64,000 nucleotides of DNA from an uncultured Gammaproteobacteria bacterium (GTDB lineage Bacteria > Pseudomonadota > Gammaproteobacteria > Pseudomonadales > Pseudohongiellaceae). Positions 46,194-55,769 of this stretch are shown piece after piece. Made by a program: the position numbers and the translations under genes. Under the pieces are notes generated by a model. The model was not told the DNA's origin, searched no databases, and saw only the letters and a list, made by a program, of their open reading frames with translations. Each line of letters opens with the position of its first letter. Position 1 is the first letter of the stretch. The DNA is taken from NCBI GenBank assembly GCA_913048385.1, contig CAJWVZ010000015.1:1-64000 (forward strand), written 5' to 3'.

Positions 46194-47221
46194 TATGTCT
46201 TGCTCCCTGTACTGCCGGGTTTTTGTTTCGCCTGCTGGTCGTAATAATCGTATGCTTCGACGATATGCTGAACCAACCGATGCCGAACGACATCTTTGGC
46301 ATCAAAATAATTGAATGTTATTCCCGAAAGATTTTGGAGAATTTTACTAACTTGAACTAATCCTGACTCTGTTCCTCGAGGCAAATCAATTTGCGTAATA
46401 TCTCCGGTTATAACTGCAGTTGAGCCAAAGCCGATCCTTGTCAAAAACATTTTCATTTGTGCCGCTGTCGTATTTTGGCTTTCATCAAGGATTATAAATG
46501 AGTTGTTGAGCGTTCTCCCTCTCATGTACGCTAAAGGCGCGATTTCAATAATGTTTTTTTCTATTAGGCGACCGACGCGTTCAAATCCGAGCATTTCGTA
46601 TAAAGCATCATAAAGTGGTCTTAAGTATGGGTCTACTTTTTGGGCTAGATCACCCGGCAGGAAACCTAGTTTTTCTCCGGCTTCAACCGCAGGTCTTACC
46701 AGTAAAATTCTTGAGACCCTTTCAGTCACCAAAGCCTCAACCGCACATGCAACGGCAAGGTATGTTTTTCCTGTACCAGCGGGTCCGACACCAAAATTAA
46801 TATCTGCTGAGCGCATATGCTCAACATATTGATGTTGGTGAGGGCTTCTCGGCTTTACAGAGGTTTTGGGGGTAGAAATAATTGTAGCGTTTTCGTGCGT
46901 TTGTGGCGGGGCAGGTTCTGCATGCCCTTCAGTAAACTCGTGCAGCGCTAAATGTACAAGCTCGGGTGTAAGGGTCTTCTCGTGACTAGTTAAACTGTAA
47001 AGATTTTCCAAAATATGTGTTGCGATCTTAGTTGAGCTTGGGCTGCCGTTAATTCGGAATTTATTGCCACGATAAATTATCTTCAAGTGAAGCTGCGATT
47101 CAATCTGTTTAAGATGTTCATCAAGCCGACCGCACAAATTTGCGATTCGTGCTGTTTCGTTGGGCTCGAGAGTGAGCTTCTTTGTTGTTTGGTTAGTTGT
47201 ATCGGAATTGCTCAGAGACAT
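46190..47221 (-). CDS. phoH: PhoH family ATPase
   Basis: Product of 343 residues. The Walker A motif GPAGTGKTYLAV and Walker B region NSFIILDESQNTTAAQMKMFLTR, with TGDITQIDLPRG, are diagnostic of PhoH/YbeZ. It is an NTPase associated with YbeY in RNA metabolism. An N-terminal KH-like segment is suggested by about residues 40-90. It lies 94 bases behind the miaB stop and overlaps ybeY. Confidence 0.95.
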   Translation of the reverse strand: MSLSNSDTTNQTTKKLTLEPNETARIANLCGRLDEHLKQIESQLHLKIIYRGNKFRINGSPSSTKIATHILENLYSLTSHEKTLTPELVHLALHEFTEGHAEPAPPQTHENATIISTPKTSVKPRSPHQHQYVEHMRSADINFGVGPAGTGKTYLAVACAVEALVTERVSRILLVRPAVEAGEKLGFLPGDLAQKVDPYLRPLYDALYEMLGFERVGRLIEKNIIEIAPLAYMRGRTLNNSFIILDESQNTTAAQMKMFLTRIGFGSTAVITGDITQIDLPRGTESGLVQVSKILQNLSGITFNYFDAKDVVRHRLVQHIVEAYDYYDQQAKQKPGSTGSKTY

Positions 47222-47315
47222 ACCGGCAGTAGATTACCTCAAAGTTCAGTTTTTTTTGAATCACTCCTAGTACAGAATGGCATATCAACGAAAACTTCGC
47301 TCCTTTTATCAATGT

Positions 47316-48653
47316 TTATGTTAACTGCTCTGCGCGCAAAGAGTTCGGCAAAGCGTCAGTTATTTTAACGTCAACAAAGGTCCCCACACGATTGGGGTCG
47401 TCAGTAGAGAAATTCACAACTCGATTATTTTCTGTACGCCCTTGTAGTTCGGTATCCGACTTTTTTGACTTTCCTGTCACAAGGATTTTTTGCTCGGAGC
47501 CTATCATATCTTCGCTGATGGACTTTGCTTGTAACAAGATTTGAGACTGAAGAATGCCAAGTCGATGTTTTTTTTCGATCTCCGTGACTTCATCTTTTAA
47601 ATCTGCGGCGGGCGTTCCAGGACGTGCGCTGTAAATAAAGCTAAAGGATGAGTCGAAGCCGAGTTCAATAACAAGATTCATAGTGTCCTCAAAGTCCTGA
47701 TTTGTCTCGCCGGGAAAGCCAATAATAAAATCAGAGGACAGGCTAATGTCAGGCCGAATTTGGCGTATTTTTCGAATAATGGATTTGTATTCAATTGCAG
47801 TATGGCCTCTCTTCATTGCAGCTAGAATTCTGTCAGAACCACTCTGAACTGGCAAATGAAGGTGGTTAACTAGTTCCGGAACTGATGCGTAGGTATTTAT
47901 CAGAGATTGGGAGAATTCGATAGGGTGAGACGTCGTGAAACGAATACGGTCAATGCCCGGCAAGCTTGCGATATACTCAATCAGCAGAGCTAGGTCTGCT
48001 GTTTTATTGTTGTGCCGCTTACCACGATAAGCGTTGACGTTTTGGCCTAACAAATTTATTTCGCGGACACCTTGCTCTGCCAAATAAGCTGCTTCGGCAA
48101 TGACGTCGTCAAGAGGCCGACTGACTTCTTCTCCGCGTGTGTAAGGGACAACGCAGAAACTGCAATATTTACTGCATCCCTCCATGACTGATAAGAAGGC
48201 TTGGCATGACGCTGATTCTGGCTGGGGAAGGTAATCGAATTTTTCTATCTCAGGAAAACTGATATCAACGAGCGGTGCGCCTGGAATTGACGCATCGAGG
48301 AGCGCTGGCAGTTTATGTAAAGTTTGTGGTCCGAATATCACATCGACATACGGAGCTCTTTTGCCGATTGATGCGCCTTCTTGGCTAGCCACGCATCCTC
48401 CGACGGCAATTTTAAGATTTGGGTTGTTTTCTTTGAGATGCTTCCAGCGTCCCAGTTGATGGAATACTTTTTCTTGAGCTTTTTCTCTTATTGAACAGGT
48501 GTTTAACAACAAAATGTCTGCAAGCTCGGGTGTATCGACTTTAGTGGCAGATTTCGTCTCTTTTAATAGGTCGAACATACGAGCAGAGTCATATTCATTC
48601 ATCTGGCACCCGTGCGTCGCAATATAGACCTTTTTACCTTTTGGCTTTTCCAT
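47316..48653 (-). CDS. miaB: tRNA-2-methylthio-N6-isopentenyladenosine synthase MiaB
   Basis: Product of 445 residues from this start. The auxiliary-cluster cysteines are in [21 protein letters not shown] and GGCVASQEG; the radical-SAM motif is [17 protein letters not shown]-terminal TRAM domain is present ([21 protein letters not shown]). It adds the methylthio group to A37 of tRNAs. The frame extends to a TTG at 48725; ATG at 48653 gives the typical [16 protein letters not shown] start. Confidence 0.96.
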   Translation of the reverse strand: MEKPKGKKVYIATHGCQMNEYDSARMFDLLKETKSATKVDTPELADILLLNTCSIREKAQEKVFHQLGRWKHLKENNPNLKIAVGGCVASQEGASIGKRAPYVDVIFGPQTLHKLPALLDASIPGAPLVDISFPEIEKFDYLPQPESASCQAFLSVMEGCSKYCSFCVVPYTRGEEVSRPLDDVIAEAAYLAEQGVREINLLGQNVNAYRGKRHNNKTADLALLIEYIASLPGIDRIRFTTSHPIEFSQSLINTYASVPELVNHLHLPVQSGSDRILAAMKRGHTAIEYKSIIRKIRQIRPDISLSSDFIIGFPGETNQDFEDTMNLVIELGFDSSFSFIYSARPGTPAADLKDEVTEIEKKHRLGILQSQILLQAKSISEDMIGSEQKILVTGKSKKSDTELQGRTENNRVVNFSTDDPNRVGTFVDVKITDALPNSLRAEQLT

Positions 48654-48891
48654 CACGGATGTAATATTTTCGACTGATATCGATGTTTTTTTCAATTTAA
48701 CGGTCCGGTATTTACTGAGATTCAAAACGATCAGTTATCACAACGTTCAAGTATAGCAGTAAACGACATGATACTAATGCTTGATAATGCATAAATTTTG
48801 CAAAGTTGTATGATTGAGGCTTGAAAAAGAACATTCAATCCAAATATAAACTCGCTGTATGTTATGATTTACATCAATCTAGGGTTTTATA

Positions 48892-49227
48892 ATGAGTCGA
48901 TCAGCTGAAATTTTTAAAGTCACTTTTCTTAACAAGGGGAAAGTTTACGAGATTTTCGTAAGAAGCGTATATCAAAGTGATCTATATGGGTTCATTGAAG
49001 TAGAAGATTTCGTATTCAACGAGCGCAGTCAAGTGCTTGTTGATCCAGGTGAGGAGAAGCTCAAAGCGGAATTTGCAGGCGTTTCGCGCAGTTTCCTTCC
49101 GATGCAGGCGGTGATTCGTATCGATGAGGTAGAGCAGAGTGGCGTCGCGAAGATAAGCAGTGGAGATAATATAAGCCCATTTCCAGTCTCTTTGGTCGGT
49201 GCGAAGCCTGGGTCAAAGGATGTTTAA
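48892..49227 (+). CDS. DUF1820 family protein
   Basis: Product of 111 residues. EIFKVTFLNKGKVYEIFVRSVYQSDLYGFIEVEDF and the later SFLPMQAVIRIDEV match DUF1820, a conserved gammaproteobacterial family of unknown function. No signal peptide or membrane segment is seen. It starts at ATG (48892), 36 bases upstream of the kinase gene, with which it may be cotranscribed. Confidence 0.88.
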   Translation: MSRSAEIFKVTFLNKGKVYEIFVRSVYQSDLYGFIEVEDFVFNERSQVLVDPGEEKLKAEFAGVSRSFLPMQAVIRIDEVEQSGVAKISSGDNISPFPVSLVGAKPGSKDV

Positions 49228-49263
49228 AGACAGAGCGGTGCTCGTTTCTGTAGTCAATTCTTG

Positions 49264-50271
49264 ATGGGTGCGGTGTCCTCGGAAGAGCTGACACATCCTT
49301 TTTCTAGCCTGTCTCCAGAAAAAGTTTTGAGTGTGGTTGATGGTCTGAATTTGAAGCCCGACGCACGTATATTTGCATTAAATAGTTATGAAAATCGAGT
49401 TTATCAGGTCGGGCTCACTGATGGTTCTTCAAGAATCATTAAATTTTATCGGCCAGGGCGTTGGAGCGAGGCTCAAATTCTTGAAGAACACAAATTTTGC
49501 GCTGAACTCATTAAGCTAGATATCCCAGTTGCAGCACCTCTGAATTTAGGTCCCGATGAGACTCTTGCGCGGGTGGATGAATTTTACGTTGCTGTTTTTA
49601 ATAAGTTTTCCGGACGAGCGCCCGAGCTTGATGACGAGACTAATTTGTCAATAATGGGACGGTTTGTGGGACGCATTCATGCTGTAGGAGCTCAGAGTAG
49701 TTTCAGTGAGCGGCACGAATTTACGCTTGAAAGACTCGGAGTTAAGAGTCGTGAATTTTTGCTCTCAAATGATTTTTTGCCTCTTGAGTTAATGCGTGCG
49801 TATGAGAGTTTGTCGAAAGATGTGATCTGTAAAGTGGGGAAAATCTTCGAGGAAAATGCTCCCATAGACGTATTAAGGATCCACGGGGATTGTCATTTTG
49901 GGAATGTTCTCTGGAACGAGGGGATTCCTCATTTTGTTGATTTTGACGACTCAGTTACTGGCCCGGCGATTCAAGACTTATGGATGATGCTGTCTGGTAG
50001 TCGCAATGAACAACAACATCAGTTATCGAAAATTATCAAGGGATACAATGAATTCTACGATTTTAATCTTTCTGAGTTACCTCTGATTGAGGGAATGCGC
50101 ACTTTGAGGTTAATGAATTACAGCGCTTGGCTCGCACGGAGATGGGATGATCCAGCGTTCCCCCGGACCTTTCAGTGGTTTAATACAGAAAGTTACTGGT
50201 CTAGGCACATTCTAGATTTGCGAGAACAGTTTGCATTGCTCGATGAGCCGAGCTTAGAGGTGCGAATATAG
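49264..50271 (+). CDS. srkA: Serine/threonine protein kinase SrkA (YihE/RdoA family)
   Basis: Product of 335 residues. The APH/ChoK-like kinase core is seen: LNSYENRVYQVGL, the lysine in RIIKFYRPGRW, the catalytic loop RIHGDCHFGNVLW and the metal motif FVDFDD. The family start and the C-terminal W-rich region (SAWLARRWDDPAFPR) fit SrkA, a stress-response kinase that counters cell death and ROS. A TTG at 49261 precedes the ATG. Confidence 0.94.
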   Translation: MGAVSSEELTHPFSSLSPEKVLSVVDGLNLKPDARIFALNSYENRVYQVGLTDGSSRIIKFYRPGRWSEAQILEEHKFCAELIKLDIPVAAPLNLGPDETLARVDEFYVAVFNKFSGRAPELDDETNLSIMGRFVGRIHAVGAQSSFSERHEFTLERLGVKSREFLLSNDFLPLELMRAYESLSKDVICKVGKIFEENAPIDVLRIHGDCHFGNVLWNEGIPHFVDFDDSVTGPAIQDLWMMLSGSRNEQQHQLSKIIKGYNEFYDFNLSELPLIEGMRTLRLMNYSAWLARRWDDPAFPRTFQWFNTESYWSRHILDLREQFALLDEPSLEVRI

Positions 50272-50278
50272 CAAGTGT

Positions 50279-50779
50279 TTAATGTGCGGCTAAGGAAGCT
50301 TGAATGGCGGACTCTATAGTCTCAAGATCTCCGTCCCGAAAGCCCATGTGAACTAGACGGACTGAACCATCTGCATCAACTAGGTAAGAGCTCGGCATGC
50401 CAATCACGCCAAAAAGCTCAGAAATTTCGCCGTCTATATCTGATGGAACCAAAAAATCCAAGGGTGTATCAGCAAGGAAGTCCAGCCCGTCTTCGATTGG
50501 GTTATCGACATTGATAGCGAGAATCTCAAGGCCTTGATCTTTGTAACGACTGTAGAGGTCGTTGTAGAGGGGCATTGATCGGAGGCATGGTGCACACCAA
50601 GAAGCCCAAAAGTCAATGTAAACGGTTTTTCCTTTGAGATTGCCGAGAGTGATGACGGGTTGATTCTCATAAATGGAGGGGAGGGTAAAATCGGGCGCAA
50701 GCTCCCCTTCTTCGGTTCCGAGAGCGCTTGAAAAAGCAAAAAAAACTAGTAATCCGATAAGCCTTTTAGTAGTCGTCAT
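50279..50779 (-). CDS. TlpA-like periplasmic thioredoxin
   Basis: Product of 166 residues. An N-terminal signal peptide (about 1-20, hydrophobic, ending SALG) is followed by a thioredoxin fold with the redox motif WCAPC (in DFWASWCAPCLRSMP) and the cis-Pro region GMPSSYLVDADG. It belongs to the TlpA/ResA/AhpC-TSA group, which reduces or oxidises thiols in the periplasm, often for cytochrome maturation. Partners are not visible. It converges on srkA, stops 7 bases apart. Confidence 0.88.
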   Translation of the reverse strand: MTTTKRLIGLLVFFAFSSALGTEEGELAPDFTLPSIYENQPVITLGNLKGKTVYIDFWASWCAPCLRSMPLYNDLYSRYKDQGLEILAINVDNPIEDGLDFLADTPLDFLVPSDIDGEISELFGVIGMPSSYLVDADGSVRLVHMGFRDGDLETIESAIQASLAAH

Positions 50780-50818
50780 TTAATTTTCCTTTGTTTCTTG
50801 AAATCCTAAACACATGTT

Positions 50819-51979
50819 TTAACCTGCTAATTTAAGGCGGGGAAGATTTCGAAGCATTAACTTCCACTCTCTTTTTCGAGCTTTTAAATTTTTTGAACCC
50901 TCTTTGTAACGTATTTTAAGACGATGTCGATCAATTTTATTGATTCTTCCCTTCATTTCTGAAGTTTTACAATCAAGCCATGCTTTGCGACGCTCAGCCC
51001 ACTCATCGAGGACTGAAAGAAGTTGTTGATATTCCTTATCCAGCTTTTTATGCAAATGAGAGGATAGTTCAATACTTGTAGAGTTTTGAGTAATTTTTTG
51101 GTACTGCATTTTTACTTTTGCTTCTTCAATTTTTTCGGCTGTCACTTTTTTTAAACCTGTCGCGAGACCGCAAAGCGCAAGACTTTTTATCAACCATTTT
51201 GTAGGGTCATAGTGCCACCAAGAGATTCCATTGCGATAGTCCCACTGAAAAGTATGGTGATAATTGTGGTAGCCTTCCCCGTACGTGATCAAAGCAATTA
51301 TGCTGTTGTCTCGTGCAGAGCTTTTGTCACTATAAGGCTGTCGACCCCAGATGTGAGCGATCGAATTTATTAGGTAGGTCGCATGTTGACTCAAAACAAG
51401 CCGAAGTAATCCAACCAATAACATTGATGCGGCTATGTCCCCATGCAAAAATCCGACCAAGGCCGGAAATAAGACGTTTGTAATAATTACAAGAGCGAGA
51501 TAGTTCTTATGTTGCCATTGAAGGATCGGGTCTTTCTGAAGATCTTGAATGTTACTAAAATCATTGGGGCTGCTATCGTAATTTCTTAAGATCCAACCGA
51601 TGTGGGAAAACCAGAAGCCTCTTCCTGCAGAGTAGGGGTCATGTGCATTATCATCGACATGCTGATGATGGCGACGGTGATCTGAGGCCCAGTTGAATAC
51701 GTCATTTTGAAGCGCGCACGCTCCTCCAATAGCAAAAATTAAACGAACGAAGGCATGGGCTTGGTATGTCTTATGAGACCAAAGGCGATGATAACCAGCA
51801 GTAATGGAGATTCCACAAAACCCCATGTATAGTAAAAACAGTGACCACTCGAAAACATCATAACCGTAAAAGAACCCGTAGAGTGGGACAATCGTTAACG
51901 CGAGCGCTGGGGTAATTGTGAAGAGCAACATGTTGACCCAATTTATGGGTGGCTTCTCAGTAAGTTCGCTTTTAATCAT
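50819..51979 (-). CDS. Acyl-CoA (delta-9) fatty acid desaturase with C-terminal extension
   Basis: Membrane protein of 386 residues. The three histidine boxes HRLWSH, HRRHHQHVDD and HNYHHTF, plus NSIAHIWG, identify a stearoyl-CoA-type desaturase with four membrane segments. It introduces a cis double bond to keep membranes fluid, sensible in cold sea water. Beyond the usual catalytic part, the last 110 residues or so are strongly charged and coiled-coil-like (KLDKEYQQLLSVLDEWAE, RINKIDRHRLKIRYKEGSK). It lies 39 bases upstream of the TlpA gene on the same strand, so cotranscription is possible. Confidence 0.9.
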   Translation of the reverse strand: MIKSELTEKPPINWVNMLLFTITPALALTIVPLYGFFYGYDVFEWSLFLLYMGFCGISITAGYHRLWSHKTYQAHAFVRLIFAIGGACALQNDVFNWASDHRRHHQHVDDNAHDPYSAGRGFWFSHIGWILRNYDSSPNDFSNIQDLQKDPILQWQHKNYLALVIITNVLFPALVGFLHGDIAASMLLVGLLRLVLSQHATYLINSIAHIWGRQPYSDKSSARDNSIIALITYGEGYHNYHHTFQWDYRNGISWWHYDPTKWLIKSLALCGLATGLKKVTAEKIEEAKVKMQYQKITQNSTSIELSSHLHKKLDKEYQQLLSVLDEWAERRKAWLDCKTSEMKGRINKIDRHRLKIRYKEGSKNLKARKREWKLMLRNLPRLKLAG

Positions 51980-52092
51980 GAGTGCTTTCTCCGACGGACG
52001 TTGAGCGTTAAGGGCGAATATCGGTTGTTAGGGGCGTCCATGCACTACTTTTCCAAATAAAGAGTATATCAGAGTGATAAAAGAGTAAAAAG

Positions 52093-52344
52093 ATGACAAA
52101 TAAAAAAAAGAAAGTGGACTCTTTGTGGCTTGCTGCTGAGAGAAGAATTGTTCAGCTGGAAGAGAAAATTAGCCACCAAGAACGGTTAACTGATGAGCTT
52201 AATAAATTTGTTTTTGAGCAAAGCAGCTCCCTGGATTTTATTATTGGGGAGCTTGGTCTAATTCGAGAACAGTTGTCAGGGCGTAAAAGGGAGGCGGATG
52301 TTAATGATTCAACACCAGAGACTGAGCGCCCTCCGCATTATTGA
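52093..52344 (+). CDS. slyX: SlyX family protein
   Basis: Short protein of 83 residues. ERRIVQLEEKISHQERLTDELNKFV is the SlyX coiled-coil segment, and ERPPHY is the family's highly conserved C-terminal end. The function is unknown. It has the basic start MTNKKKKVD. It converges on the membrane cold-shock gene with only 3 bases between the stops. Confidence 0.9.
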   Translation: MTNKKKKVDSLWLAAERRIVQLEEKISHQERLTDELNKFVFEQSSSLDFIIGELGLIREQLSGRKREADVNDSTPETERPPHY

Positions 52345-52347
52345 CTT

Positions 52348-52833
52348 TTAGAAGGGTTCGACATCTTCCGCATGTAATCCTTTGCTCCCTTCACTGATAG
52401 AGAATTCGACTGCTTGACCATCCTGCAGAGTCCGGTGACCTTCCCCTAATATCGACCTAAAGTGCACAAAAATATCTTCCCCACTTTCTCGCGTTATAAA
52501 TCCGAAGCCTTTGCGTGAATTGAACCACTTAACAACTCCTTCCTCGCGTGCGGCGTCAAAGTCTTGGCGTTCTCTTGGAGGTGATGGTTTGAAGTTTTTC
52601 TTTTTAGACCGAGGTCCGCGACTTTTGATTTTCCTCGACTCTGTTAGCTTTCCACTCAGGTAGGAGACCGAAAAAGTGAAGGCAATAAAGCATAGCAAAA
52701 CAGATGATTGAGAATATTCTACTTTTACCAGAGACGAGAGGTAATACGCGGGGGCTGAGGTTATTAGAGTAATCAAGAAAGCCGATGTGATGGGCTTAAC
52801 AAACGGTGCTGCTTTTTTTGAACTTTTTGCCAT
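52348..52833 (-). CDS. Cold-shock-domain protein with N-terminal membrane anchor
   Basis: Product of 161 residues. Two hydrophobic segments (about 17-37 and 43-62) are followed by a basic linker ([19 protein letters not shown]) and a complete CspA-type cold-shock domain (about 95-161) with RNP1 KGFGFI and RNP2 DIFVHF. This order (membrane, then CSD) is opposite to the CSD-DUF1294 proteins. The CSD binds single-stranded RNA/DNA, here presumably near the inner membrane. It follows AAAATG-type spacing without a strong ribosome-binding site. Confidence 0.85.
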   Translation of the reverse strand: MAKSSKKAAPFVKPITSAFLITLITSAPAYYLSSLVKVEYSQSSVLLCFIAFTFSVSYLSGKLTESRKIKSRGPRSKKKNFKPSPPRERQDFDAAREEGVVKWFNSRKGFGFITRESGEDIFVHFRSILGEGHRTLQDGQAVEFSISEGSKGLHAEDVEPF

Positions 52834-53078
52834 TTTAAAGATGTCCGTATTTTTCTTGAACTTAGCTTACTAATCAGGCTCCAAAAGATAAACTGGATTG
52901 GCCGAAGCCTGTGTTCTTCAAGAAGATTAAGTCAAAGTAAACTGCCTATTTAATATGGAAGTAAGTTACACTAGTTTCGGTTTGAATTAAACCAAGTCCG
53001 TTTTTTAATCCAGTGGTTGCCGACGACTTCAGTTTAATCGTCGTAATTCGTTAGTAGGAATTACCCGGGTTAAAAAAA

Positions 53079-53837
53079 CTAAAACAGCAGGCCGACTGCC
53101 ACAGCTGCGCTTGTAATCCCAAACAAAGCCCATCGTACTGTGGAGGGTTTTGCCATGACCGCTTGGCGGACTGTAAAGTGAGCGCCAACCATAGAGCCGG
53201 TGCCGAGAATCAAGCCAGGAATCCAAGAGACCATTCCAAAGGCAATGAAAATACAGAGAGCAATACTCGTGAATGCGAGCGCACAAAGGGTTTTTAGAGC
53301 GTTTGCTCGGATTAAATCGTATTTTAAACCAACCGTGAGAGCTGCCAGTAAAATAAATCCAACTCCAGCTTGAGCAAACCCCCCATAGACACCAGCGAGG
53401 AAAAGGCTGAACCACGCCTTTGGGGTCTTGTTTGGGTTCTTTGTTATTGAGCCAAGTTCGGGCGCCATGATATCAGGCCTGAACAAAACAGTTACCGCCA
53501 TTACAAATATTAGTAGTAAGAGTATGGGCTTCAGATATAAGTTGGGTATTGCGATAGAGAGCATCGCACCTATTAGACCGCCGAGGCAGGTTGGAACCAG
53601 TATAGGAAAAATTGCCGCCCTATGAAGGGCACCGTGTTCGTCATAACCTCTCAAGCCGACTATACACTGTAACATCACTGCCACTCGATTTGTTCCGTTG
53701 GCGATGTCAGCAGGTAATCCAAGAAACATTAAAATTGGGAGAGATAGATTTGAGCCGCCGCCAGCGATCGTGTTGATGCTTCCTGCTAATAAACCTGTTG
53801 CGATTAATACTATGATTTCAAAATAAGTTAATTCCAA
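53079..53837 (-). CDS. TSUP family permease (sulfite/sulfonate exporter TauE/SafE-like)
   Basis: Membrane protein of about 252 residues with eight segments. The first repeat shows LLAGSINTIAGGGSNLSLPILMFLGL and the second VYGGFAQAGVGFILLAALTVG, the two-fold TSUP pattern. Members move sulfite, sulfoacetate, thiosulfate or similar anions. The frame is open to a GTG at 53963, but a TATAAT sits only 2 bases upstream of that GTG, so transcription would start near it; a TTG at 53837 with GGGA six bases before fits the family length. The start remains uncertain. Confidence 0.85.
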   Translation of the reverse strand: MELTYFEIIVLIATGLLAGSINTIAGGGSNLSLPILMFLGLPADIANGTNRVAVMLQCIVGLRGYDEHGALHRAAIFPILVPTCLGGLIGAMLSIAIPNLYLKPILLLLIFVMAVTVLFRPDIMAPELGSITKNPNKTPKAWFSLFLAGVYGGFAQAGVGFILLAALTVGLKYDLIRANALKTLCALAFTSIALCIFIAFGMVSWIPGLILGTGSMVGAHFTVRQAVMAKPSTVRWALFGITSAAVAVGLLF

Positions 53838-53965
53838 GGGTATTCCCAAGCGAATGATTCTGAGATTAAATTTTTTTGAGGACTTTGGCGTTTTACGAAG
53901 GACCTGCGAGATTGATAAATTTATCTCGAGGAAGATCTTGGCGCTATCCTCATTGATACACACAT

Positions 53966-53971
53966 ATTATA
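53966..53971 (-). promoter_or_regulatory. Putative -10 box for the TSUP gene
   Basis: Read on the minus strand the sequence is TATAAT, a perfect -10 box, about 130 bases upstream of the preferred start. A -35 box is not convincing. Confidence 0.35.
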
Positions 53972-54087
53972 CTGCGACTATATATCTTTTACAGGTTTCG
54001 TCGGATCTATGCCGACCAGTGTACATTTGATTAAGGATCGCCTGACTCTTTTAAATCGTAACGTTAAATAACTTTGAAGTGTCTTCT

Positions 54088-55749
54088 ATGGGTCAACCAT
54101 CAGGTAGAATAAAAATCTTTATGGCTCAAGCTAACTTATTGGTTGGGGCGATAGAGGTGAACGCTACAAAGGTGATTTCGTGTGCAAAGGAGGCAATGAA
54201 ACAGGGTGGGGATATCGTGGTTTTTCCCGAACTGACTTTAACCGGGTATCCACCAGAGGACTTGTTATTGCGTCCCAGTCTGGAATTCCGTATCCAAAAG
54301 GCTTTGGATCGGATCGTTGATGCAAGGCTTGCAATCGCCATAGTAATCGGCGCTCCGCAACGGGAACGCGGACAGCTGCGCAATTCTGCGCTCATCATAG
54401 AAGGTGGCAAGTGTTTAGGCGTATATCATAAACAAGCTTTGCCAAATTATCAGGTTTTTGATGAGCAGCGGTATTTTGCTTCAGGTTCTGATCCTTGTGT
54501 CCTTAGTCTGAAAGGGTGCCAAGTAGGCTTTACCATTTGTGAGGACCTTTGGGATGGAGGTCCTGTTCGCCAGGCAAGTGAAGAAGGCGCTCAAATCCTG
54601 ATTAACATAAATGCCTCGCCTTTCCACCAAAATAAATTAGAGCAGCGCCAGAAACTGCTGTCGCGATTGGCTGTTGCTCACAATTTGGTAATCGTATACG
54701 TCAATTTAATTGGTGGACAGGATGAATTGGTTTTTGATGGTGGGTCAATGGCAGTCGATAGTTCTGGTGAGGTTTGTGTTCAAGCGCCCTGCTTCAAAGA
54801 GGATTTGAGATTGGTAGACTGTTTATTGTCGGAAGCTCTGGGTAACTCTTGGAGTATCGTCTCCGCGACAGCTATGGCTGCAGCCAGACCTTTGGCTCAG
54901 GTTTATGATGCGCTTGTTCTGGGGACCCGAGATTATGTGATAAAGAATGGCTTTAGCCAAGTCATAGTCGGCTTGTCGGGTGGCATTGATTCTGCGCTGA
55001 CGGTCGCAGTTGCTGCAGACGCGATTGGACCTGAGAACGTAAACGCAGTGATGATGCCTTTCGAGTTTACTTCAGAATTAAGCCGAAGTTTAGCTCAACG
55101 GCAGGCAAAAGACCTCGGAATTAATTATTGTGAGATTCCGATAGGGGAGGCCTTTGAGGCATTCGAGTCTAGCTTAGAGAATCAGTTTTCTGGTTTAGAG
55201 CGAGATGTTACTGAACAGAATATTCAAGCTCGCTGTCGGGGTGTTTTGTTGATGGCTATTTCTAATAAGAAGAACTTCTTAGTTCTTACAACTGGGAATA
55301 AGAGCGAAATAGCTGTTGGTTATTCTACTCTGTACGGTGATATGGCCGGGGGGTTTAATGTTCTCAAAGACGTGTCAAAAACCCGTGTATACGAGCTGGC
55401 TTGTTACCGTAACGAGAGGCTTTGCAAGGGGAATAAAATGGCAATTCCTCGTGAGGTTATTGATCGCCCACCTTCGGCCGAACTTGCTCCAAATCAATTG
55501 GATGAGGATAGTTTGCCTGCCTACGACATATTGGACTTGATCTTGGAGCATTACATTGAAGGTGATGCAAGCGCAAAAGAGATTATCGGAAAGGGTTTCA
55601 ACAAAGATACGGTTGAAAAAGTTCTGAGAATGGTCGACATGAACGAATATAAGCGAAGGCAGAGTCCGCCGGGTATTCGTCTGACTGAACGTGGGTTTGG
55701 ACGAGACCGTCGTTATCCCATCACGAATGGATGGCCTTTATTGGATTAG
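54088..55749 (+). CDS. nadE: Glutamine-dependent NAD+ synthetase
   Basis: Two-domain enzyme of 553 residues. The N-terminal nitrilase-type glutaminase has the triad E48 (FPELTLTGYPPED), K115 (YHKQALPNYQVFDE) and C151 (ICEDLWDGGP); the C-terminal synthetase carries the P-loop VGLSGGIDSALT. It converts nicotinate adenine dinucleotide to NAD, completing the pathway started by nadD. A GTG at 54079 is possible, but ATG at 54088 has GAAG nine bases upstream. It converges on bamD. Confidence 0.96.
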   Translation: MGQPSGRIKIFMAQANLLVGAIEVNATKVISCAKEAMKQGGDIVVFPELTLTGYPPEDLLLRPSLEFRIQKALDRIVDARLAIAIVIGAPQRERGQLRNSALIIEGGKCLGVYHKQALPNYQVFDEQRYFASGSDPCVLSLKGCQVGFTICEDLWDGGPVRQASEEGAQILININASPFHQNKLEQRQKLLSRLAVAHNLVIVYVNLIGGQDELVFDGGSMAVDSSGEVCVQAPCFKEDLRLVDCLLSEALGNSWSIVSATAMAAARPLAQVYDALVLGTRDYVIKNGFSQVIVGLSGGIDSALTVAVAADAIGPENVNAVMMPFEFTSELSRSLAQRQAKDLGINYCEIPIGEAFEAFESSLENQFSGLERDVTEQNIQARCRGVLLMAISNKKNFLVLTTGNKSEIAVGYSTLYGDMAGGFNVLKDVSKTRVYELACYRNERLCKGNKMAIPREVIDRPPSAELAPNQLDEDSLPAYDILDLILEHYIEGDASAKEIIGKGFNKDTVEKVLRMVDMNEYKRRQSPPGIRLTERGFGRDRRYPITNGWPLLD

Positions 55750-55769
55750 TCGGATTGAGCTTAACTTAC

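Noticed and set aside
52834-53078. Small hairpins (for example GGTTT/AAACC) between the cold-shock and TSUP genes
   Set aside because: No adjoining T-run on the strand where a terminator is needed; no credible gene in the gap.
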